Source: Trichostrongylus colubriformis (lineage: Eukaryota; Nematoda; Chromadorea; Rhabditida; Trichostrongylidae). From it: 64,000 nucleotides of DNA. How positions within the stretch are numbered: the first letter of the stretch is position 1; each line of letters starts with the position of its first letter. The notes under the pieces are model-generated. The model was not told where the DNA came from and ran no database searches. It worked only from the letters and a program-made list of their open reading frames with translations. The position numbers and the translations under genes are program-made. This document shows, in pieces, positions 25,097 to 36,411 of this stretch. The DNA is taken from NCBI GenBank assembly GCA_963978905.1, contig OZ022256.1, positions 40,286,001 through 40,350,000 of the forward strand. The letters run 5' to 3'.

Positions 25097-25420
25097 CTGA
25101 TACATGCACGTCCTCTCCAAACTTTTAATCCTCAAAAGTCAACTACTACGGAGCGTCTCAGCGCTCACGATGAGACACCTCCAACTGCTGCCGCTCCTTT
25201 TAGCGTGGCCGCCCCTCTGCGATTGTGCCTTACACACTTGGATCAACGATGGGAAGGGGGTCTTCTTTCTTGGATTTTTTGACCGTTTCGATCCATCTTC
25301 CTTACTTTGGTACTACTAAGTGCTTCAATTCTATTTTTGTGTTCGGATCGAATCCTGTCTTTCTTTTAAGGGGTTTTGCCTTCAGTGGGGAAGAAGTTAC
25401 AGATGGGTGTGGTGTCTCTT
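25097..25420 (+). other. Open frames without recognisable product
   Basis: Overlapping plus-strand frames (24977-25282, 25104-25319, 25320-25742) show a hydrophobic stretch (LLPLLLAWPPLCDCALH) but no domain I know. The third frame runs into the GC-hairpin cluster, so it is probably not coding. Confidence 0.2.
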
Positions 25421-25536
25421 AGTTTTAACCAAAGCCGATGATCGTTGGAGATTTGCTCACAATATGTACAAGCCGCATATTATCCGTTCCCTGCTGCTAT
25501 GTGCGCTCCCTATACACAGGGCCTATTCCTGCTGCA

Positions 25537-25725
25537 ATGCGCGCGAAGCGCGCATGCGAAAGTCGGCTCGCCGCGCTAGCGGCGAGCCGAGAGTCGCTCC
25601 TCGCTACAAAACAGAGAGCCCCAAAGTCACCCTGCCGGGGCGGCGAAGCCGCCCCTACGAGGATTGGCCGGCGAAGCCGGCTAATCCGAGTCCAGGAGGG
25701 TTGGCCGGCGTCAGCCGGCCAACCC
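25537..25725. repeat. Cluster of five GC-rich hairpins, three with a GCGAAGC core
   Basis: Five perfect or near-perfect hairpins in 189 bases. 25537-25555: 8-bp stem, GAA loop (ATGCGCGC-GAA-GCGCGCAT). 25563-25590: 12-bp stem, loop GCTA. 25637-25655: 8-bp stem GGGGCGGC, GAA loop. 25661-25687: 12-bp stem with one mismatch, GAA loop. 25698-25725: 12-bp stem GGGTTGGCCGGC, loop GTCA. Local GC content is far above the flanks. The three GAA-loop hairpins contain GCGAAGC, a DNA sequence known to form an exceptionally stable mini-hairpin. Confidence 0.92.
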
Positions 25726-25739
25726 GACTGGTTATAGTA

Positions 25740-26200
25740 TAAACTAAAACACATAAAGGCAGTGTTTGGGGAAATTCGGCAGAAAGGTAAAAGAAGTAGT
25801 GAATGTGAAAGTCGAGATGCCTAATAACAGGATAGTGAAGAAAAAACGGATGGAAAGGGCCAGAACTCGAGAAATAGGACCCCTCCCCACCGTTGATCCT
25901 CTATGTGGAGCATTACCGTGAAGAGGCGGGTGGTCCGGATCGTGTTGCCATGTTGTAAGCACGAAGAGATGTTCGAGAATGAGTAAGCATCCCTTTTCTG
26001 GAGTGCGCTTCAAGCCAAAACTGAGAAAAGGGCCGCGATACCGTCTATTCCCACCCCAGCCAATCAGTCGCTAGGAGGCGGACCGAGCACAGTAAGGCGG
26101 CTCAAGCAGAAAAGGCCGCCTCTGCCACATCTCGGGGCGCGCCCTTCGTGAGGGATTTCGCCACGAATAGGCTTTCCAAACCCGTAGTTTTTGAGTGAAT
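25740..26200. repeat. Dispersed repeat resembling 59930-60120
   Basis: AACAGGATAGTGAAGAAAAA, GAGAAATAGGACCCCTCCCC and GCGCGCCCTTCGTGAG-like phrases resemble the block at about 59940-60130 (AATAAGATAGTAGTGAAAGA, GAGAAATAAAAACACGAGGA). The resemblance is partial, so a shared family is likely rather than certain. Confidence 0.35.
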
Positions 26201-26328
26201 GACTCCTCTTAGGGATTCTCATCACCCACATTACCCCTAACACTGTCTTTAATGCATTTATGAAATGTACAGTAGGTTGCAGGAAATGGAACGGATTTCA
26301 GAATTGCTAATGAATCATATGCTTATTA

Positions 26329-26976
26329 TTAGGTTGGCAACTAAGTAATTGCTGATTTTTAAATACTGCTTTTTCCCTCCAAACTGCTTTCCAGCAATCT
26401 CTTCTGTACATACACATGAAGTATAATTCCACACGCATCTATAGGTATTATTGTCTTCCATCTCCCGGATAACCCTTTTCGGCAAAGTAAACATATCAAC
26501 GGTCAACCTCATTTTCAATATAAAAATTATGAAAAGATTTTTCTTTGAATGGCGTTAGACAGGTGAAGGAAAAGGTGATAATGCGATGGAGCAAGATCAG
26601 GGCTATAAGGTGGATGTGGCAGCAATTTTTATCCAAGCTCGAGAATTTTTTGGCGAGTCATTTTTTCAATAGTGGTAAAAAAATTTTAATTTTTTTTTCA
26701 TGCTGCCTTATAGTTCTGATCTTTCTCCATCGGATTATCACCTTTCACTTTCCCTGTCTAACGCCATTCAAAGAAAAAAATTGGAATTGAAAATGAGGTG
26801 ACTTTTAATATTTTTATTTTGCCGAAAAGGGTTATCCGGGAGATGGAAGACAACAATACCTATAGATGCGTGTGGACTTGTACTACATATATTTGTACAG
26901 AAGAAATTTCGTGGAAAGCAGTTTTGAGGGAAAAAGCAGTACTTAAAAATCCGCAATTACTTAGTTGCCAGCCTAA
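26329..26976. mobile_element. Palindromic mariner derivative with two 5' ends, 648 bp
   Basis: Flanked by TA (26327-26328 and 26977-26978), with ends TTAGGTTGGCAACTAAGTAA and its near-complement. Arms of about 280-290 bp (26329-26620 and 26700-26976) are reverse complements. The outer about 190 bases of each arm match the 5' untranslated end of the mariner at 9659-10534 (ATGGAAGACAACAATACCTA, GTATTGTTGTCTTCCATC). The inner part matches the antisense/sense transposase segment around the last catalytic Asp (SSDLSPSDYHLSLSLSNAIQ on the right arm). It is thus two transposon 5' ends joined through a C-terminal fragment. No intact frame. Confidence 0.88.
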
Positions 26977-27469
26977 TAGTACCGTATTTGTAAGCATTAA
27001 AAATATTACAGCCCAACAAAGTTTGTTAGAACAAACACTCATACGTGGATTGCTTAAACACCTGTTTGAATACTTGTATTTAACCTCTCATCGAACTGCC
27101 AAATTTAGCTTGTGGCCATATTAACTCATATTGGAAGTGTAAAGTTAGAACTATTCTCCTGTATGACTCCCTTACGGGCTCTCTATAAAATTTCATCGAG
27201 ATTAATATTAATATGCCATTATATGGTAAGGTTGGTTAACATTTGCGCTTTAATGATTCAACCAAGTAGGTTCTATCATCATTTATTTTACGCACTTTTT
27301 ATTCATTATTCCGACTATTTCTTTTGATTTGCAATACTATAACTCTTGCAGATGTTACAGTCATTCCCATTCACCAGTATCTGACTAGCCACTACAGCAC
27401 AATCGAGCCGAACTTTTTTTCACTATAAGTACTTTAATCAGAATTCACCCATGCTGTTTTTGCTCTGTT

Positions 27470-27533
27470 GACACTACACTCAGTTAATGAAGTTGAGCGG
27501 TCTCTAGCTGACCTCTGCTAGCCAGCTACTTTC
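27470..27533 (-). repeat. About 60-bp inverted repeat, right partner
   Basis: Reverse complement of 21103-21165 (CACTCAGTTAATGAAGTTGA, GCGGTCT, GCTGACCTCTGCTAG, CTACTTTC). Confidence 0.65.
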
Positions 27534-29390
27534 ACGGAGACACGGAAGGGTACGGAGATCTCAATGGTGGAACACCGAAACAGATTACAGCTGAAGCTTT
27601 CTACTCTCCGATCTTTCGTCCATGGCGATGCCTGTACCACTTGAATGATCTGGTTGTGAATGTGTTGGGCACAGCATGAGTCGTGAATTCTGTGATTTGC
27701 AATTTCACCACGTTGCGTAGTTTCTGATCGATAAGCATCTACAGGGGGTGCCAAAAAAAGTAGTTTTGCCCACGGCTCACATCTGCCCATTATACAAAAC
27801 ATAGGGAAACAAAAGGGATAAAAGTATTGGGGCAAAATATTACCGAAATGTTCCTCTAAAAGCAGGAACAAGCTGAGACTCACTACTTTCACTTTCATAA
27901 AAATATGGAACTTTCATTCGGCGCAGTCGGGCTTCGGAGTACCTACAATATCAAGGTCCGCTTAAAACAGTGAAGCCGGGCTCCGTGGTAGGTCTTTTGT
28001 GGGAAGCTTCCTGAGAATTGGCCCTTCGGTTCATGGAAGTCACAGAGCCCTTGCTGCTTGGACAAGGCAGCTATGATCCGAAGTATCATTTTCATGCCCA
28101 AATTCGCCTCCGGAGGGGTTTGTGGTGAAGGCACGTTCAGGCTCTTGGAAACGAAGGGCGCTGGGAACCCGGAAAAAACGGAATGGTAAAGAACACCACT
28201 TAGTATGCCCCTTAGATACTCAGAGTGAACGGAGCTCAACAAGGTTGTGAACGCGGGCGTCGAAATTTCGAATTTTGCCCAGTAGAGGTGACATATCTTG
28301 TTCACCTTTTCCTCGCTCCCGTTACTGCTCGTGCAGAAGGCTGCGTGATAGAGTGAGGTCCGCTCTTGATTTCTGGGGATGAAAACACCTCAACAGAATG
28401 CTGTAGTTTGACTAAAGTGGGATGAAAGTGGTGGAGACAAAATTACTTTTTAGAAGCTGTCTTTGTGAGCTCTGAAGACTCATGAATTGCAAAAGTATAA
28501 TCATCGTTTGTTAAAGTGCAATTGTTGTATACTACGTAGTTAGATCATGAGTGCCATAAGCGATCTTCGATGTTGTGATGATGGGCGAAAGTGAGAGCAG
28601 GAACTGTCGACTGCTTCTCATGTAACGTGATATCCGCAGATTCAAAAACTTCTTGGTTACTAGCTGTAGCAATAATTATCCTTCAGAAAATATTATCCAA
28701 AATGAGAATCAGGTTGCATATCAAATAGCCTTGTTGATCAAAGATCGTACTCTGATTGCCGAAATCCACTTGCTGAACCACCGTATGCTCATGTGAGATG
28801 AATCCTTTCGCAAAAAAAAACGTGCGCCAAAAGGCCTGAAACTCTCACATTCAGAAACGTGACGGAGAAGTTATAGCACTTCTTGAATTAAACGAAGAAA
28901 ACGATGGTAAAGCGTTCGATAAAAGTCCGACTACTCATATGACGACAGAAAGCGTCTCAGTGACAGAAAGAATCACTTAATCGCTCAGGTTAAGATTACC
29001 TTAACATCAATCATGTCAGCCACTTAATAAAGTTTTTAAAAATTGATAATCTTTAAAAATTACAAATTTGTTCATAAACTTCGAAATTAATTATGTCAAC
29101 GATGCTTCCAAGTATCAGAATGTACGTAAAAAGCGATGTGAAGAATTATAAATGTTTTGAACTGTAGCTGTAACTAACCTTAATTTTTCAATGAGCAAAA
29201 ATCTTCCAGCGCACGCACGTTGGTTCTCAGAAGCTGATACCGAAAACCTAGAATAGTTCCAAAACGCATTCTTATCTTGCGGATAAGCTGCAAATATCAT
29301 GTCTATGTACGTACATAGTCATACGCAATCAGTCAAGCACCAATATAGCTGAGAGGTTTTCTCAATGGAAGATCGTTGCTCTCCGAGAAT
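27534..29390. other. No gene recognised
   Basis: Minus-strand frames at 27518-27898 (126 codons) and 27943-28305 (120 codons) are open but show no domain and no clear start or splice context. The remainder up to 29390 has no frame over 60 codons and no repeat structure that I could see. Confidence 0.3.
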
Positions 29391-29396
29391 CGCAAA

Positions 29397-29435
29397 TATA
29401 AAAAGGCTCACACATCCCAGTGCGGTTCAGTGATT
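29397..29435 (+). promoter_or_regulatory. Candidate core promoter (TATA box plus initiator)
   Basis: TATAAAAAGG at 29397-29406 is followed about 30 bases later by TTCAGTG (29426-29432), the spacing and sequence of a TATA-Inr core promoter. No recognisable coding frame follows within a kilobase, so the transcript, if any, would be noncoding or start with a short exon. Chance occurrence is possible. Confidence 0.25.
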
Positions 29436-30139
29436 CATACATCTAGTGAACAGTTCAAGAATTTACATACATCTTTTCCCATAATTGTTAAGGGTTGGAG
29501 ATAGAGTTGATACACGAGTCCTACAAAGTCGAAAGAACCCGACCAAAAGTCTACCCGAGTGGGAAGATGATTATTTATTGAATGCTGAATGCTAGATTGC
29601 GTTGAATCTACTCTAATTCACTTTTTCGTCCTTGACCATAGATCTACAGAACCCATCTCGTTGGGCACAGGCCTACGCTCGCAAGCTGCTGAGTGCACAT
29701 AATTCCAATCATTGATGAATGTGGGGTTTTCCATTCAGACAAACTTGGAGAGATTTACAATGGAAGCTTCTCACGATCAGTGTTGGTGTTATAACTTGGC
29801 ACTACCGCCGCTTTCAAAAGGACGTGTGATAACTGGAAAAGGGATACTACATACATAAGGATACAGGCAAGAGATTAGTAGGCTCACAATATGCTAGCTA
29901 ATAATAATAAAGCCAGCAACTTGTTGACTTCATTGTCAGAGGTAAAACCGCTTATTTCGATAGCCAAGATGATAGGAGTATTGGTATACAATCATGGCAT
30001 TCCTCATCGAACGAAAGGACTAACTTTCTGAAGCCCAACCTCTTTAAGTGTTTTCAATCAACTCAACAGTAAAACAATTGTCGAATGATGTGCTGCACGA
30101 AAACCATTGGCGTATGAGCAGCAATCTTTTAAGACCCAA

Positions 30140-30612
30140 TTTAAAGGAACCGGAAGGGGTCCGAAACAAGAGGAAGTTGCAAAGATATGAGCATTTTGTA
30201 ATGAACACTGAAGGTTAGAAGCGATAATCGGCGAAAAAACTCGGATTAAAAGCGCGACGCTGCGGTGTGTATTCGCATCCCATTCGCATCAACACACTGA
30301 CTTTCCGAGTTGTCCGCTGTAGGAGACGGGCCGCGGGCCAACATTTGTAGTAGCATCTGACTCCCAGCGCAGTGCAGTGGTCATTCTCAACAACATTAGC
30401 GTCCATGTAAGTACACCTAGAAACAATATAAGAAAGAACAAAGGAAAAAGTGAAAGGAAAAAACAATTTTATGATAGAAGCATCTTCTCTTGGCACGATG
30501 CCAAAGCGCCAAATTGGCGAGTTTGTGCAGTAGCGGCCACTTAAACTCGTCCGAATTACGTCTGTTCTACCTTAGGCTAAAATTACCCCCTTCCGGTGTC
30601 TTCAATGCTTTC
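30140..30612 (-). mobile_element. MITE family X, copy 1
   Basis: The ends are TTTAAAGGAACCGGAAGGGG (30139-30158) and CCCCCTTCCGGTGTCTTCAA (30588-30607), which are mutual terminal inverted repeats. The flanks read TTAA (left) and TCAA (right), compatible with a TTAA target. Minus-strand reading gives the 93-codon frame also found at 32911-33132 on the plus strand. Internal phrases (GACTTTCCGAGTTGTCCGCT, GCGGGCCAACATTTGTAGTA) are nearly identical in copy 2. Confidence 0.8.
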
Positions 30613-30885
30613 GCTTAACTCTCTCATTGATTTCATTCGAGTCTCTGAAGAACTGCATAATATTGCAGAATATGTGTCGGTGCCATACTGGGGATGGGGG
30701 CAAGTTATTCAGCAGTTACCAGTGACATGCCTGCACATGAATGTTGCACGGTAACATCAGGCTCACAGAATCATAGCATCTACCATCATTGGCACGGCAG
30801 TCATGTAAAGGTAGTTTTCTAGTCGAATTTATTAAATTGTTTCCTGCGATCTTCACCACCCCCTCCGTAGTAGTCACCGACGTTG
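30612..30885. other. No feature recognised
   Basis: Spacer between family X copy 1 and the nested inverted-repeat element. Nothing is visible beyond short chance frames. Confidence 0.3.
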
Positions 30886-30886
30886 T

Positions 30887-31542
30887 TAGACCGCGTTCAA
30901 AGCCATCGTGATGAGCGCATCTACGCACTGGCGCTCAGGCGCAGCACTGAAACCTCGCGCGCCGCGGCGCACGTGATGATGGATGATTGTCGGCGGGTGA
31001 TGCCAATCGATTCAAAAAACATTATATCATCCAAATTGCCACCGATGTACCCATTTTCGGGGGGGGGGGGGGAATGGTATTGTGATTAATATGGGGTGGG
31101 GGGAAATCCGCCAAAGCGTCAGCGGCGTCGCACTCGCGGCGCCACCAGTACGACTTGCGAATCGATTTTGCTCTTGGGAGCCTGGCAGAGCGTGGCTGCG
31201 TCTTTTCTGCACTCCAGCCATGCCACGCTGTCTCCTCCAGCCACGCCACCCTGCCTCTTCCACCTTTGACACTGTCTCGCTTGAAGGCTGCCATGCCCTG
31301 CCACTGGTACTCGCACCAGCCGAGCCGCTCGCCGCGGGCGGCCACGCGATTTTTTGGCGGATTTCCCCCCACCCATTAATATGTATCCTGTGCACATTCG
31401 CCGATGCGATGCGCCTGTGCGCTCATGCACCGATGTGCCCAAAACGTCGGTAGGGCGTGGCATCATGACCAGTGTGCATCTTGTGGTCATTCGCCTATGC
31501 GGCTATGCGCCGATGCGCCTATCACGATGGCCATGAACGCGG
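30887..31542. mobile_element. Outer inverted-repeat element, interrupted by a MITE
   Basis: TAGACCGCGTTCAAAGCCAT CGTGATGAGCGCAT on the left is matched in reverse complement by ATGCGCCTATCACGATGGCC ATGAACGCGGCCTA on the right (about 31508-31544). Both inner flanks are rich in GATGCGCC/GCGCATC phrases. The 282-bp element at 31093-31374 lies inside. Without it the host element would be about 370 bp. Confidence 0.6.
31093..31374. mobile_element. MITE with 8-bp target duplication, 282 bp
   Basis: Terminal inverted repeats GGGGTGGGGGGAAATCCGCC AAA (left) and the complement TTTGGCGGATTTCCCCCCAC CC (right) are flanked by an identical direct repeat ATTAATAT (31085-31092 and 31375-31382). An 8-bp duplication fits hAT, P or Merlin-type transposases; the termini do not let me choose. 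The interior is GC-rich and open in several frames on both strands (60-123 codons), which I treat as compositional rather than coding. Confidence 0.85.
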
Positions 31543-31940
31543 CCTAGGGAGTGGATCTCTCCACTTTTTCTTGTTGCTACCATTAGCTTCAAATATTGGA
31601 CATTCATTTCGAACGAAGACTTGTGTTTGTGTTGCTGATGACAATGCAAAGAATACCTACTAATATTAGATGTAATGACATTCAGTCGAAATTATTCAAG
31701 GAGGACAAAGACGTAGTTTATTCTCAGTATTACTCGTGCCCTGCGATGTATTTACTTTAGAGGTAGCCTCTCTGGGCTCATAACCAAGGGAAGGGAAGCA
31801 AGTATGTATGCTTTGACGACAATATGTAAGATTAGCTAGGTAATGAACTAGTTAGTGCGCGTCAACATACCATGAATAGTGTCATGTATTCATTCGAATA
31901 TATACACACTGAAAACTTCAATTAATGTCAAAAGCCAAAA

Positions 31941-32350
31941 TAAAGCTCGTATCACCGAGGTTACTACTTGATGACACCGGGAGGGTGCAACTTGGCCTAC
32001 GGTATGTAGTTCGCCAATTGCAAGCACGACGTCTTCTCAGGCCAAAGCTGAAATTACCAAGATTACTTCTTGAAGACACCGGGAGGGGGCGATTTCGGCC
32101 TACAGTACTTGCTTGTTGTTCGCCAATGACACAGACGAGGCCTTGTCAGGTCGTCACGTGTGACACTGGATATTTTCTATCGTAAATGCATTTTTCGAAT
32201 TACTGTGCTTCCGCTCCCTTTCATTGTTTCACTTACTTGTTTCTGTTTCTTGTTCCTTATCATCATGGATGGATCAATTTCCCTTCTCTGCCTGTTGCCA
32301 ACAGGTGAATCAGCCACTGAAGCGTGCAGTCCGGAGTGAAGCGCGCTAGG
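31941..32350 (+). repeat. MITE family X, partial copy with an internal tandem duplication
   Basis: A segment of about 100 bases is duplicated: TTACTACTTGATGACACCGG GAGGG (31960) and TTACTTCTTGAAGACACCGG GAGGG (32064), each followed by TTGGCCTACGGTA- or TTCGGCCTACAGTA-like sequence and GTTCGCCAAT. The segment after 32190 (TTCATTGTTTCACTTACTTG, ATCATGGATGG) matches the interior of the copies at 56590 and 59495. The right terminus is not found. Confidence 0.6.
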
Positions 32351-32811
32351 ATCGCAGCAGCGCCAAGAAGGCGCGTTTTTCAGCACAAGGTTTATCTATT
32401 CTGAGCCTGAGTGTTCTTTTACGGAAGACAGCGTTTCCAGATACGTTTTCTCTTCTTGTTCTCCTCCCGGTGCCTTCAAATAATACTCATACTATGTATG
32501 TTTTGCGACACGAACGTCTTTTCTCAAAGATTCCCTGCCTCAGAGCTTCTCGAAATATATATAGGCTATTTAATCATTGTTGTCTTCTACCCTTTACTCC
32601 CAATGGCTGGCTAGCCTTCCAATGCCCCCTCTCTCCTAAACATGAGAAGGTGCGCTACTGGCTGTGCTCAGTGTCCTGATCGATCAAGAGGTACTCGGAA
32701 CACAGCTCGGCTCCTTTTTCCTTTCCGTCTTATCTTCACAGCACGCTTGTATACGTGGCCATGTTGGAACAGAAATCAGCTGGAGAATTCACGGTGAAAG
32801 CAAGATTAAAG

Positions 32812-33272
32812 ACACCGGACGGGGGTAATTTCGCCTACGGTAGAACAGACGTAGTTCGGACGAGTTTAAGTGGCTGCCATTGCACAAAGTCGCCAATTTG
32901 ACGCCTTGGCATGGTGCCAAGAGGAGATATTTTTATTATAAAGTTGTTCTTTCCTTTTACTTTTCCCTTTGTTCTTTCTTATATTGTTTCTAGATGTACT
33001 TACATGGATGCTAATGTTGTTGAGAATGACCTCTGCACTGCGCTGGGAGTCAGATGCTACTACAAATGTTGGCCCGCGGCCCGTCTCCTACAGCGGACAA
33101 CTCGGAAAGTCAGTGTGTTGATGCGAATGTAATGCGAATACACACCAAGCGTCGCGCTTTTGAATCGGGTTTTTTCGCCGATTAACGCTTCTAACCTTGA
33201 GTGTTCCTTACAAAATACTAAATCCTTTGCTTCTTCCTCTTGTTTCGGACCCCTTCCGGTTCCTTTAAGCTA
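32812..33272 (+). mobile_element. MITE family X, copy 2
   Basis: It runs from ATTAAAGACACCGGACGGGG to CCCCTTCCGGTTCCTTTAAG, with TTAA at both outer edges. It is nearly identical to copy 1 but inverted, 2.2 kb away. Its plus-strand frame (32911-33132) is repeat-encoded, with a hydrophobic start (LFFPFTFPFVLSYIVSRCTY). I see no evidence that it is translated. Confidence 0.82.
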
Positions 33273-33274
33273 CC

Positions 33275-36140
33275 TTTTGGATATGTTAATCACTACCACT
33301 AACTACTACAGATTACAGCAGTACCGACAGGTACAACTCTGATTGTGACATTCTTGAGAAAACCTGGAGCAAGTATATGATGTGAATCCAGTTACTGCCG
33401 TGAAGATGAATTCCCATTACTCAGCCAATAGCGCATCTTATATTTAACAGAGAGGGCCCAGCTCTCATCTCCAACTATAATGTCTTGCAAATCTCCTGTC
33501 AGTGAAGGATGGCATGACGAGGTTTCTCAGCCCCGCACACTGCTGTCTTGTCATACTCACTGACTTGGTGAAGAACACTACTGCTTACAATTTCTCAAAG
33601 TTATGGCGACTTGATAGACTGGCACGTGTCGAATTGGTGTAATTGCTGCTCTCACTCAATTGTATGGTGATCTTCAAATTCGCTTTCAAACCTCTGAGAA
33701 TATCGGCGCTCAACCGCCATTGGGTGCATGGACAATACTCGCATATCCTGACCCAGAACCGATGGAGCAGCAGGACACTGTACAACACCAAGATAATACT
33801 TTGCAAAATGGAAAAATCATGTAGAAAACTATGTCAAACTTATGCGCATAAGTGATTTCGTTACCTGTAATAATGCTATGATATGAAACTAACGGTAGTG
33901 TAAGGAAGTAGTTGCGCAAGTCGCGACATGTTTGGTTGGTAGACACAGTGATAGGTCTCCTTTTATAACTGAATACGTTACTCAGGCGTATCGCTACTAG
34001 ATAGCACGGTCCGTTTGGCTCAGATCAATACTCAGTGGAGCACCACGCTGCAGAATTCGTCTACAAAAGGAATTTTCTCCACTGTGGCTCTACCTAGCCG
34101 TTATACTTCCTTTTCCATGAGAAATCAATTTTCTCTTTCCTGTCGGGGTCTGCAGGTGGTTGCTCTGCCACGCGGGACTTTTATTGTTCTTATTGCTAGA
34201 GATATTGCCACTGAATAGAAGAATGACTATAAATTTTATTAGTAACTCGAATGCATAGAACAATGTAGTGAATACTGACGGTCTTCTTTGGTAGTCCGGT
34301 CGGTCGTCCAGGGAGGCCGATATTGATTTGTGCTCAGAACCGCATACCTCGAAAGTGGTATTGAAAAACGTGCAGCTGCCACCCGCCAGTGCTCATATAC
34401 CCAAGTTTCCCGCGCGATCATGGTGGCCTATCGACCACCGTGATCGCGTGTCTGATTGAGCATTGATGTTAGTAGCAATGTTTTGCTAGAGTTCCTCTAT
34501 GTGATAGTCTACAAGTAAATTTCTGTATGTTTCGTGCATATACAGGATCAACCTAAATCAGAATCAGTTCAGATCAATTATGTGATGCTCTCTCTAAGCA
34601 CAAGATGTCAGTTGCTTCTGTTGTCTATGTGTTTTCTTGTTTTTACTGAGTTTGCAAATTTTTTACTGAGTTTACACGACACCTTTTTGAATGACTTCAC
34701 TTCATGGAAACTAATTTGTTCGAACCACAAAGGGGGCAATCACAGGCGTCAGCACTGCTAGAGGAGAACACAACGCATCGTATGGATAGTCCGTCGTCTG
34801 TCTATAAAGGGTAAAAGGAAAGAGATATGTTGCAGATTTATGTAATAATTTGCTCAGCAACAAGTGGATGGAGCGAGACTCCATGCAGCAGCATTGTGCG
34901 ATCTCATAATTTATGGATCGTCTTCCGGAAATCTGAATAGCGCGCCGTATCGCCCAGTGCAAATCGTCAGTGTTAACCAAACAAAAAATTAAATGAGTAA
35001 AAAAAGTACTGTGACAATACCATGACGGCAAAAATGTAATTACCCGGATGGAGTTTGTTTCGTGTGAAATGGTGTGGGTTGAGCCAAGTTGTAATCTTCT
35101 GGAAAGCCCGCCAGCTTATAAAAGGCTTATGGAGGTCTAATTCTTCACGGGCGTCGTTTGGCAATATTGCCATGCAACGAAGGAAAGTACGGCCAACCTA
35201 TTTCGCAGTGCTGGTACCATTTGTTGGAAAATGTTTTCTCGTTTGAAGATAGTGGACAGTTAGTGACAGCTCTGTGGCATTAGCTAACTGTGGCCCAAGA
35301 TTCTAAAACTGATCCCGAATGTTGCCATCGGTAGACAGGACACCCTCTATGTCGTAAGATGACAACATTGAGCCATGCTCACGAAATCAGGAAGGTCTGA
35401 AAATATGGACTTTATTTCTCGCATGAGCTGGACACGCTTAAGCTCAGGCGTTACTACTCAAGCTCGTACCGTGCCTCCCGAGTTTTCTTTAATTTTTCGC
35501 TTAGTGTATCTAATATAGTCAGCGGCTGTGAATAGGAGGGGCTGAGTGCTATCTAACCCATAGGCGGAAGCGGCTCTGCGCAAGCGATCCGAGAATTGTG
35601 ACGGGTAAAGCCCAAGTCATAAGAAAAGACTCCTCCGTCTTCTGCTCCGAACAGAGGAAAGCTGTGGGCTTGCAGCTTCTACCTTTTGATGTCCACGTCC
35701 AAGAGGAATCCTGCCATTAACAGCCTGCTCTGTAGTCACTCAGTTGAACGAAAAAACGATGTAGACTCTGCGTCATAGTGATACCGAACACCCATCACGA
35801 AGAAAATTGAGGAGAACACTTTCGAACGGATGTTTCTTTTTCATTAATTATATGTATAGATTACTATATGCATAGAGCTAACCTCGCTCCAAGGAATGAA
35901 AATCTACCTAGCTCTATTGCTCATTTCACTGAGAAATATGGCGGGCTAACAAAGGTGATCTTAAAGCCGACATCTAATTTTTCTTCGACCAGAAGTCTGT
36001 GAAGTTCTACAGGAAAGGGAATGAACAGTGTCCGGTGCGTTGGCCATACGTTGTAAATAGTTGTGGCATTGTTGCATAGCATATTAAATCAAGTGTGTAC
36101 AAAAGGGAGATAATGAACAAATAGAAAGTTTTCATTGACC
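33275..36140. other. No gene recognised; one 14-bp hairpin
   Basis: Frames are under about 110 codons and lack recognisable domains (longest 34711-35031 minus). A hairpin CGCGATCATGGTGG / CCACCGTGATCGCG with an 8-base loop and one mismatch lies at 34412-34447. Otherwise nothing is evident. Confidence 0.35.
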
Positions 36141-36411
36141 TGGTAAATGAAAACTGGTTTGCAAGCTGTAGAGAAACTTAGAGGCCCAGTACGGCTGTTG
36201 TGGGCAATGCGCAACCTTGAAGTAATTAATTATAATGAGAACTGTGTGTTTAAGATCATATTTGGTGGAGTTCTAAGCGTCCCTGTCAGAGGAGGCATTG
36301 CTTCTGACAGCTTTTGCCCCTCCCAACAGAGATCGGCTCCTAGAGCCGATTTCACCGAACGATGACTGAGGAGTGGAGAGTTAAGAATAAAAGATAAACG
36401 AAGATAGCAAA

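Noticed and set aside
27518..28305. Two minus-strand frames of 126 and 120 codons as a candidate host gene.
   Set aside because: No domain, no convincing start or splice junctions, and no codon pattern that I could defend by eye; left as unassigned.
31022..31490. Five overlapping frames of 74-123 codons on both strands.
   Set aside because: A GC-rich MITE interior with few stop codons explains them; no domain is visible and frames are open in both directions.
30215..33132. Matching 93- and 73-codon frames with a hydrophobic stretch, as possible paralogous secreted proteins.
   Set aside because: They lie entirely within inverted copies of a MITE whose other copies have broken the frame; conservation follows from recent element identity.
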